Origin: Palsa-504 sp963819785 | GTDB lineage: Bacteria; Actinomycetota; Actinomycetes; Streptosporangiales; Streptosporangiaceae | NCBI GenBank assembly: GCA_963819785.1 | Contig: CAWFXW010000020.1 | Span: 496,001 to 560,000 of the forward strand | Direction of reading: 5' to 3' | Length of the DNA: 64,000 nucleotides | Position numbers and translations under genes: made by a program | The notes under the pieces: generated by a model | Databases searched by the model: none | The model's input: only the letters and a program-made list of their open reading frames with translations | What the model was told of the DNA's origin: nothing | Shown here: one piece after another, positions 57,970 to 64,000 of the stretch | How positions within the stretch are numbered: the stretch's first letter is position 1 | Layout: each line of letters begins with the position of its first letter

Positions 57970-58896
57970 TCAGCTGATCGCGCCCGCCGGAAGCAGCGCG
58001 TGAACGCCCCAGGACTCGTTCGCCACCTGCGTGACTCTCAGGTCGAGCACCGGGCTGGCCAGCGCCAGCGCCGTTGCCTTGCCGACTCCGTAGCTGGCCT
58101 GCAGCCAGGTCAGCATCGCGTCGAGGGCATCGCCCATGGCCGCGTTGAGATCCGGGCTGAAGCCGAAGGTGATCTGGCCCGCCGGAGTCTCCGCGTGCAC
58201 TCCCGGAACCGGGCGCTGCGGGACCAGTTCAAGCCGAAGCTCGGTGGTCATGCCGCACTCGATCGCGGTGCCCGCCACCTCGCCGTCGCCCTGGGCCGCA
58301 TGGCCGTCGCCGACGCTCAGCAGCGCACCGGGCACGGCCACCGGCAGGTACAGGACCGAGCCGGCGACCAGTTCCCTGCAGTCGATGTTGCCGCCGCCGA
58401 CGGCCCGGGGCGGGATGGTGGAGTGCTCGCCCGGCTCGTCCCAGGCGACGCCGGTCACGCCGTGGAACGGGGCGATCCGCACCGTGTGCCCCCGGTCGCT
58501 GATGGCCACCCGCGCGTCCGGGTCGATCCGCCAGAGCAGCCAGGCAGGCGGGCCCTCGTGCAGGCCGAGGCGCCTGGTCAGCGGGTTGTCGCGGTGGGCG
58601 GCGACGGTGTAGCCCCAGGGGTCGGGCCGCAGGGAGATGAAGCGCACCGCAAGCACCTCGCCCGGCACCGCGCCGCGAACCGCGATCGGCCCGGTCAGGC
58701 AGTGGCCGCGCCGCCTCATGCTGGCCATCGCCGGCACCGTTTCGCCGGGGAAGGTCTGCGGCCGCAGGTGGCCGGAAGCGTTCAGCGTGCGCAGCACGAT
58801 CGTGTCACCGGGGTCGGCGGTCAGGACCGGCGGCAGGTCACGGGAGAACACGTGTACCGTCGTCGACGGTGACGGGTCGAGCCGGTGGCTAGTCAT
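57970..58896 (-). CDS. Acetamidase/formamidase family protein
   Basis: The 308 residues from ATG 58896 match the FmdA_AmdA family: FSRDLPPVLTADPGDTIVLRT near the start, GHCLTGPIAVRGAVPGE, GGNIDCRELVAGSVLYLPV, VGDGHAAQGDGEVAGTAIE and the C-terminal NAAMGDALDAMLTWL. The central H and D in GDGHAxQGDGE are family hallmarks at the metal site. These enzymes hydrolyse formamide, acetamide or similar short amides. It stands alone, convergent with the TetR gene. Confidence 0.88.
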   Translation of the reverse strand: MTSHRLDPSPSTTVHVFSRDLPPVLTADPGDTIVLRTLNASGHLRPQTFPGETVPAMASMRRRGHCLTGPIAVRGAVPGEVLAVRFISLRPDPWGYTVAAHRDNPLTRRLGLHEGPPAWLLWRIDPDARVAISDRGHTVRIAPFHGVTGVAWDEPGEHSTIPPRAVGGGNIDCRELVAGSVLYLPVAVPGALLSVGDGHAAQGDGEVAGTAIECGMTTELRLELVPQRPVPGVHAETPAGQITFGFSPDLNAAMGDALDAMLTWLQASYGVGKATALALASPVLDLRVTQVANESWGVHALLPAGAIS

Positions 58897-59268
58897 GCAG
58901 CGATCTTCGTCGATAATGTCCGGGTGGGCCAGGTTGGCACGCGTGCCCGCGGGCTGCTCGTCGCGGGCGGCGCCGCTATCGCGCTGGGCGGAGCAGGATG
59001 GCTGCTGGGACCGGGATGGGCCGCGGCGGGGGTGGTGGCAGGCCCGGCCGCCGCGCTGGTCATCGCCGCAGCCCGGCGCGTGCGCCGGCAAGATCGTCGC
59101 GGACCTGGCCTGGTACGGCACGGAAGCATCCGCCCGCCGCGGCCTGACCTGCCAGCGGCCCGCGGCGCAGCCGGCCACTCCCTAGGTGCGGCTGGACCTG
59201 GCCCGGGCTGTAGCCGCGGTGGCGTAGGGCCGTACGATACTGACCGCGCTCGTTACGGGAGGATCGGA
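58897..59268. other. Gap with a possible membrane-protein relic
   Basis: In the plus strand (58939-59090) a frame reads RGLLVAGGAAIALGGAGWLL and AAAGVVAGPAAALVIAAARR, two membrane-like helices, and another frame continues with KIVADLAWYGTEASARRG to a stop at 59185. No start with a ribosome site is seen. It may be the end of a broken small membrane gene. The rest is the leader of the AraC-type gene. Confidence 0.3.
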
Positions 59269-59991
59269 GTGCCGCTGGAGAACGAGGACCGGCCGTCGGA
59301 CTCGCTGTATGTGCACCGCGTGTGGCGCAGTCGCGCGTCAGCGGTGGCGCGGATGACCTCGGTCGCGACGTCGAACTGGGAACTGGTGTTCTGGGCGCAC
59401 GATGGCCTCGTCCACGCCGCCGTCCGCGGGCCGGAGACCGCGGTCTCAAGCGCCGATGTGCCTGATGGCTCGCAGTCCTTGGGCATCACGTTCGCGCACG
59501 GTACCTGGATGCCGCACCTGCCTGCGGCGCGCCTGGTCGACTCCGCCATGGAGAGCCCGCACGTGACCGCGACGACATTCGTGCTGCGCGGTGATGAGTG
59601 GCTCATCCCCGGCTTTGACAGCGCGGAACAGTTCGTCGCCCGGCTTGTACGGCAGGGCGTCGTCGTGCGCGACCCGCTCGTCGATGACGTCGTGGCCGGC
59701 GAGATGACGGCCGTCGGAACGAGGTCGGTGCAGCGCCGAGTCGCCACGGCGACCGGGCTCACGCAGGGAAGCATCCGGCAGATCGAACGTGCCCGGCAGG
59801 CCGCGATCCTGCTCGGCGAGGGCGCCTCACCGCTCGCTGTCGTCAACCGGCTCGGCTACTACGACCAGCCGCACCTGGCCCGCTCGCTCCGGCGCTTCAT
59901 CGGCCGCACGGCGACCGAGCTGAGCCGTCAGGATCCGGCCGGGCAGCCCTTGTCGCTCCTGTACAAGACCGGCACCGCCCCCGGTTCCTAA
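59269..59991 (+). CDS. AraC-family transcriptional regulator
   Basis: GTG 59269 with GGGAGG upstream gives 240 residues. The N-terminal half (VHRVWRSRASAVARMTSVAT; NWELVFWAHDGLVHAAVRGP) is a small effector domain of the DUF6597 kind. The C-terminal half carries the double HTH (VQRRVATATGLTQGSIRQIERA; ASPLAVVNRLGYYDQPHLARSL). It lies 69 bases before the alpha/beta-hydrolase gene in the same direction and may control it. Confidence 0.85.
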   Translation: MPLENEDRPSDSLYVHRVWRSRASAVARMTSVATSNWELVFWAHDGLVHAAVRGPETAVSSADVPDGSQSLGITFAHGTWMPHLPAARLVDSAMESPHVTATTFVLRGDEWLIPGFDSAEQFVARLVRQGVVVRDPLVDDVVAGEMTAVGTRSVQRRVATATGLTQGSIRQIERARQAAILLGEGASPLAVVNRLGYYDQPHLARSLRRFIGRTATELSRQDPAGQPLSLLYKTGTAPGS

Positions 59992-60060
59992 CCTGGCTGC
60001 GCGGCGGCACACCACCGCACCGGGAGACATCCCGCACCGCCACCAGGAAGGGCATTCCAG

Positions 60061-60879
60061 ATGACCGAGAACGTCAGCGCGGTCGCGGTTTCCGCCGACG
60101 GCACGGTGATCGCGTTCACCGCGTGGGGCGAGGGCGAGCCGCTCATCATCATCGACGGCGCGACCGCCTACCCAGCCGTCAACCCGACGGACGAGGAGAT
60201 CGGGCGGCTGCTGAGCGGCAAGTTCCGGACCTACGCCTACGACCGTCGCGGACGCGGCCACAGCACGGACACCGCGCCATACGCCGTGCAGCGCGAGATC
60301 GAGGATCTCGCCGCGCTCATCGAGGTCGCGGGCGGCCCGGCGACCATCTTCGGCTGGTCGTCCGGCGCGGTCCTCGCGCTCGACGCCGCGGCGGCCGGCC
60401 TGCCGATCACGCGGCTCGCGTTGTTCGAGCCACCGTTCGTCGTCGACGACAGTCGCTCGCCGTTGCCAGCGGACTACGTGGAGCGCCTGGACGCCGCCGT
60501 GGCCGACGGCCGCCCCGGGGATGCTGCGGAGCTGTTCATGACCGCTGCGGCCGGACTGCCCGCCGAGGCGGTCGACGGCATCCGGCACAGCGAGTTCTGG
60601 CCGGTCATGGAGGCCGTCGCGCCGACGATCGCCTACGACGGCCGGATCATGGGGACCACGATGTCGGGTGCCCCGCTGCCCCGTGACCGCTGGGCCGCCG
60701 TCACCGTACCCATCCTCGTGATGCACGGCACCGGGACGTTCCCGTTCATCATCGCAGGCGCCCAGGCGCTGGCCGGGCTGCTGCCAGCCGCGACCCTGCT
60801 GGCGGTCACGGGTGAACAGCACAGCGCGCCCGCCGAGGTGCTCGCCTCCGCGCTGCGCGACTTCGCTCGCGCCCGCTAG
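60061..60879 (+). CDS. Alpha/beta hydrolase
   Basis: The 272-residue protein has the nucleophile elbow GWSSG (Ser near residue 100), YDRRGRGHSTDTAPYAV after strand 4 and the catalytic His in GEQHSAPAEV near the end. The usual third-member Asp is not in its normal place (MHGTGTFPF has Thr instead), so another acid must serve or activity is low. GGAAGGG precedes ATG 60061. This subgroup is often annotated as esterase or lactonase; the substrate is unknown. Confidence 0.85.
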   Translation: MTENVSAVAVSADGTVIAFTAWGEGEPLIIIDGATAYPAVNPTDEEIGRLLSGKFRTYAYDRRGRGHSTDTAPYAVQREIEDLAALIEVAGGPATIFGWSSGAVLALDAAAAGLPITRLALFEPPFVVDDSRSPLPADYVERLDAAVADGRPGDAAELFMTAAAGLPAEAVDGIRHSEFWPVMEAVAPTIAYDGRIMGTTMSGAPLPRDRWAAVTVPILVMHGTGTFPFIIAGAQALAGLLPAATLLAVTGEQHSAPAEVLASALRDFARAR

Positions 60880-61012
60880 AGAGCCAAGGAATGGGCAGGA
60901 TCGCGCCACCGGCGGCCCGCTGTTCCCGGCCGCTGGCGGGCGGCGGCTGGACCGGCAGAAGCACCGCGGCCGTCGGCCACATGCTCGTCGCGCCCGCCGT
61001 TGCGAGGGTGAG

Positions 61013-62287
61013 CTAGTGTGCATCCGGCCAGCGTTCGCGCACGGCTGCCACGACCTTGGCGAGCTGGGCGTCGAAAGCGTCAAGCTGCTCAGCTTCGGCA
61101 GCGCTCGCGACGAAGGCGTGCCGGTCGCAGGCTACGCCCCCGCGCCATATCCGCTCAATCGCGCGCGTCGCGGTGATGTCCGTCAACGGGTCACCGGACA
61201 CCAGGACCAGGTCCGCGCGCTGCCCGGCCGCGACATGTCCTCGGTCGGCGAGGCCGAACACTCGTGCCGGTTCAGCCGTGGCAGCGGCCAGGGCCTGCGC
61301 CGGGCTGATGCCGCACCGGACCAGGAGTTCGAGCTCTCGGTGCAGGCTCGCTCCGAACACGGTCCCCGGGTTCGGAGCATCCGTGCCCGCCAGCACAGCG
61401 ACCCCCGCATCGGACAGTCGCCGCACGTTGTCCTCGGCCCGGGAGTAGGGCGGCATTTGCCGGCCATGCCCTCCCGGGGCAGCCGAAGTCAGCCGGCGTA
61501 CCCAGGCCTCCCCGAGCGCTTCAGCGAGCCGCGGGTCCCCTGCCACTGCCGCGCCACCCGGTTCGCCGAGGGTGTTCTCGATGGTGGCCAGCGTCGGACC
61601 GACCACGATCCCGGCTTCGGCCATGCGTCCGGCCAGGGCTTGGTCCAGCTCAGCGTTCGCGGGGACGTGGGCCACCACGTCGACACCAGCGGACACGACC
61701 TCCTCGACGCCGGCCGTCGAGCTGACGTGAGCGACGACGAGCAGGCCGCGGGTGTGCGCGGCAATGACCAGTGCCTGGATGGTTCCGCGGTCCAGCGAGG
61801 GCCATAGGCCCCCGGTGCCGGAGATGATCTTCAGGTAGTCCGAGCCCGCCGCGATCCGTTCCGCCACGAATTGCCCGGCCTGGTCAGGCGTAGTCAACGT
61901 CGGGAACGGGGCGTACATCATCGACGGGTGCCCGCCGGGCGCGGTGGCACCGATACCCGCGGAACGGACGTCGGCCACGTCCGGACGGGCGCCGGCCTGC
62001 TCCTTAGCGGTGGCCACCAGGCCGGGTTTGCTGAACATGTCCAGAACGGTGGTAACGCCGAAGGTCAACGACTGCGCGAGGGCGCCGGGCACCAGGTGCA
62101 CGTGCGCGTCGATCAGGCCAGGAAGCACAGTCCCGCCCGCCGCGTCGATCACCTCGTCGCCTTCCTGGACGGCCGAGGCGACCGAGCACTCGGTGATCAG
62201 GCCGTCGGCGAACCGGACCGAAGTCCAGTCCTGCAACTTCGTCCCGTCGAATACCTTCGCGTTCACGATCGTGGTTGCCGTGCCCAA
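61013..62287 (-). CDS. Amidohydrolase family protein (imidazolonepropionase/prolidase-like)
   Basis: TTG 62287 follows GGGGAGG and gives 424 residues. The metal site is complete: DAHVH (His62, His64), Lys in DYLKIISG, His in VVAHVSS and DVVAHVPAN, and Asp in LAGTDAPNPG. It is a TIM-barrel enzyme of the amidohydrolase superfamily acting on a cyclic amide, peptide-like or carbamate bond; closest in style to Xaa-Pro dipeptidase/hydantoinase-like members. No neighbour points to the substrate. Confidence 0.87.
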   Translation of the reverse strand: MGTATTIVNAKVFDGTKLQDWTSVRFADGLITECSVASAVQEGDEVIDAAGGTVLPGLIDAHVHLVPGALAQSLTFGVTTVLDMFSKPGLVATAKEQAGARPDVADVRSAGIGATAPGGHPSMMYAPFPTLTTPDQAGQFVAERIAAGSDYLKIISGTGGLWPSLDRGTIQALVIAAHTRGLLVVAHVSSTAGVEEVVSAGVDVVAHVPANAELDQALAGRMAEAGIVVGPTLATIENTLGEPGGAAVAGDPRLAEALGEAWVRRLTSAAPGGHGRQMPPYSRAEDNVRRLSDAGVAVLAGTDAPNPGTVFGASLHRELELLVRCGISPAQALAAATAEPARVFGLADRGHVAAGQRADLVLVSGDPLTDITATRAIERIWRGGVACDRHAFVASAAEAEQLDAFDAQLAKVVAAVRERWPDAH

Positions 62288-62474
62288 GGCGTCCTCCCCA
62301 AGGGATCCTAAACAACCTGAATAGCAGGCGAAGGGAGTGCAGTGCCCCAGAACGCGCGGCTCCGAACCGCGTTGGAGAACAGGGCGAGGGCGCGGATGAT
62401 GGCGCCGGTACCGGCGCGTTCCTGGCTGGCGGCGATGCCGGTGCCGGGGGCCGACCCGGGAGTAGGGTGCTGGC

Positions 62475-63146
62475 GTGGGAGATACGCCTGGCCGGTTCGC
62501 CGCCGAGCTCATCGCGCATGCTCGCGAACAGGTCAACGCAGGGGCGGGCGGCAATCGGTTTGTCGAACTGCTGGAGGCTGGCGGTGTTCCGCGGGACAGG
62601 CTGACCTGGCTCGCAGGTGAACAGTTCCGTATCGTCGGCAGCGATCAGCGTAGTTTCGCGTTGCTCGCGGCCCGCTTCCCGGACCCGCCGGCCGGTGAGA
62701 TGTTCCTGTCCCTGGCGCAGGGTGAGCTGACCGCGCTGCGGCTGCTGTCCGATTTCGCCGCCGGGCTGGGCTGGGGAGAGCGAGACCTGCGGGCCTACGA
62801 ACCGCGGCCGCTGGCGCAGGCTTACCCGGCGTATCTGGCCTGGAGCGCGCTGTTCGGGACCTGCAGCGGGGTCGCGCTGGCGATGCTGGCCAATCTCGAG
62901 GAGTGGGGCGGCTACTGCGGCCGCGTCGCCGAGGCGCTGGTAACCCGCTACGACCTGTCCGAGCGGGCTGCCGGGTTCTTCCGGTTCTTCGCAGCGCCAG
63001 CGCCAGGCTTCACCGAGCAGGCAGCGTCCGTGGTCGCCGCCGGGCTGGCCGCAGGTGAAGATCCGCAGGACGCAGTGCGGGCGGCACTGGCCCTGCACGC
63101 ATATGAGATCGCCTTCTGGGATTCGCTTGCCGCCGGTCTGGCATAA
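62475..63146 (+). CDS. TenA/PqqC-like (haem-oxygenase-fold) protein
   Basis: GTG 62475 opens a 223-residue all-helical protein (RFAAELIAHAREQVNAGAGG; LAWSALFGTCSGVALAMLANL; YEIAFWDSLAAGL). The C-terminal EIAFWD and helix pattern resemble TenA/THI-4-type proteins, many of which are misannotated as regulators. The catalytic Cys of thiaminase II is not evident at the usual place. It is divergent from the amidohydrolase gene. Confidence 0.55.
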   Translation: MGDTPGRFAAELIAHAREQVNAGAGGNRFVELLEAGGVPRDRLTWLAGEQFRIVGSDQRSFALLAARFPDPPAGEMFLSLAQGELTALRLLSDFAAGLGWGERDLRAYEPRPLAQAYPAYLAWSALFGTCSGVALAMLANLEEWGGYCGRVAEALVTRYDLSERAAGFFRFFAAPAPGFTEQAASVVAAGLAAGEDPQDAVRAALALHAYEIAFWDSLAAGLA

Positions 63147-63714
63147 CCGCCATCCGTCCGCGCAGGACGACGGCAGCTGGCAGGAGACATGCACCTTGCC
63201 AGCCAGCGGGTGGGTGGCCAGGTCCGGCCGGCCGGTAAGCCGCGGCGGCAGCTCACGGTGGCCGGTGCCGTGGCCGGCCATCAGCATGACGGCATCCGCG
63301 CCGCGGGGCATGCTGGAGGACCAGAGTCGGGCACCACGGACCGTTCGATAAAAAAGACAACTCGCCCGGCCGCACCGCACTCGGCCAGAGGAGAAGGGCG
63401 GGGCCGGCCCACCTCCTCCTCACGGGCGCGGCAGCAAGCCGGCGCCATGCTCCTGAACTGGGACGATAGGGGTGTTTAGGTTCCTGGCCCCGCCCCTGGG
63501 CGGCGGCCCGGCAGTCGGCCGGTCGACCGGGTGCCGCGCATGGTGTTTAATGGATGGCGGTTGTAGTCGAAATTCGTTACGTGTATCTGCGCCTGCGAAC
63601 TTCTGACCGCGGCGCCGCGAGTACACGGCCAGGTCTTCCCGGCAGGCTGGCGGTCGCGATAACCCGGGGTGCGCGCACGTGCCTCCCGAAGATCGTCTCT
63701 CCAGGAGAAAGTAC
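63147..63714. other. Intergenic region before the cold-shock gene
   Basis: No gene is supported in these 568 bases. They contain a half copy of the dispersed A-rich hairpin repeat (63337-63360). From about 63560 comes the long leader of the cold-shock gene, which may carry temperature-responsive structure. Confidence 0.5.
63337..63362. repeat. Dispersed A-rich hairpin motif, half copy
   Basis: CCACGGACCGTTCG (63337-63350) is followed by ATAAAAAAGACAAC, matching the left halves at 16558, 29063 and 46251. The second arm is not recognisable. Confidence 0.5.
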
Positions 63715-63918
63715 ATGGCTGAAGGCACCGTCAAGTGGTTCAACGCCGACAAGGGCTACGGCTTCATTGCCCCTGACGACGGAACCGCCGACGTGTTCGT
63801 CCATCACTCCGCCATCCAGGCTGACGGCTTCCGCAGCCTGCAGGACAACCAGCGGGTCACCTACACCGCCGGACGCGGGCCCAAGGGCCCGCAGGCCGAG
63901 GAAGTCCGCCCGCTCTAA
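63715..63918 (+). CDS. Cold-shock domain protein (CspA family)
   Basis: ATG 63715 behind AGGAGA gives 67 residues, the normal size. RNP1 is KGYGFI (13-18) and RNP2 DVFVHH (near 29-34), within the five-stranded OB fold (MAEGTVKWFNADKGYGFIAP). It binds single-stranded RNA or DNA and melts RNA structure. It is a single gene with a long 5' leader, as usual for this family. Confidence 0.96.
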   Translation: MAEGTVKWFNADKGYGFIAPDDGTADVFVHHSAIQADGFRSLQDNQRVTYTAGRGPKGPQAEEVRPL

Positions 63919-64000
63919 CCGCCAGCGGGCCGGGACAGGCACCGCCTGGCCCGGCCCGCCTGCCGTCCCCCGGCGCGGCCGGCGAACGCAGACGGCATTA

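Noticed and set aside
57970..59178. Long 402-residue form of the acetamidase
   Set aside because: The front extension has no family similarity; ATG 58896 starts the conserved domain at the usual distance.
1..64000. tRNA or rRNA genes, biosynthetic gene cluster, prophage
   Set aside because: No cloverleaf-like or rRNA sequence, PKS/NRPS-type modules, integrase or phage structural genes were recognised by eye. A tRNAscan or profile search would be decisive.

Overview
The window is a very GC-rich chromosome segment. Dense GC-ending codons, frequent GTG/TTG starts, serine-rich lipoproteins, WYL, SigJ-type and FHA proteins and a DinB/DUF664-type protein point to a soil actinomycete of the Streptosporangiales/Streptomyces kind. 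The genus cannot be named from the sequence. I saw no rRNA, tRNA, CRISPR array, phage module or plasmid origin.

Bases 1-37800 are a catabolic region for aromatic, alicyclic or steroid-like carboxylic acids. A minus-strand set carries a phytoene-desaturase-like flavoprotein, a 4,5-dihydroxyphthalate-decarboxylase-like protein, a flavin aromatic hydroxylase and an MFS transporter (1-6908). A plus-strand set has a thiolase, a CoA ligase and an alpha/beta-hydrolase-fold protein (7227-10690). An ISAzo13-like element (10692-12445) lies directly behind it. Next come a Crp-like regulator, a VOC protein, a fused acyl-CoA dehydrogenase and a fumarate-reductase-like flavoprotein (12609-18340). Then follow TetR, an FadH-like reductase, an enoyl-CoA hydratase, a branched-chain-type binding lipoprotein, SDR proteins and a dienelactone hydrolase (20856-28711). 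A three-gene operon joins an ADP-forming acyl-CoA ligase, a thiolase-like protein without the usual cysteine and a DUF35 protein (29123-32865). An aldehyde dehydrogenase, a VOC protein and a crotonase remnant close the region.

The striking property of this half is damage. At least nine genes have lost internal or terminal segments while the surrounding sequence stays recognisable: thiolase, acyl-CoA dehydrogenase pair, flavoprotein, kinase-WD40, sigma factor plus membrane partner, crotonase, binding protein, thiolase tail and carboxymuconolactone decarboxylase. Others carry one-base frameshifts, often in G runs. Part of this may be sequencing or assembly error, but the segment deletions look like real decay.

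Bases 37795-63918 are more ordinary. They hold a complete sugar ABC importer (two permeases and a lipoprotein), small enzymes, a WYL regulator and a divergent AhpD/SigJ pair with mirror-image promoters. Further on are a methyltransferase, an FHA-domain membrane protein with an uncharacterised neighbour, an FtsX-like permease split by a frameshift, a DinB protein, an anti-sigma-like ATPase, a secreted S53 peptidase, a CBS protein, and a VOC/crotonase/TetR unit. The end carries an acetamidase, an AraC-type regulator, an alpha/beta hydrolase, an amidohydrolase, a TenA-like protein and a cold-shock protein.

Several repeat families run through the window: a two-hairpin element (4051 and 28811), a dispersed A-rich-loop hairpin sharing the word CCACGGACCGTTC, and short tandem repeats inside many coding sequences. 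Candidate operators, some shared between distant promoters, suggest the catabolic genes belonged to at least two small regulons.
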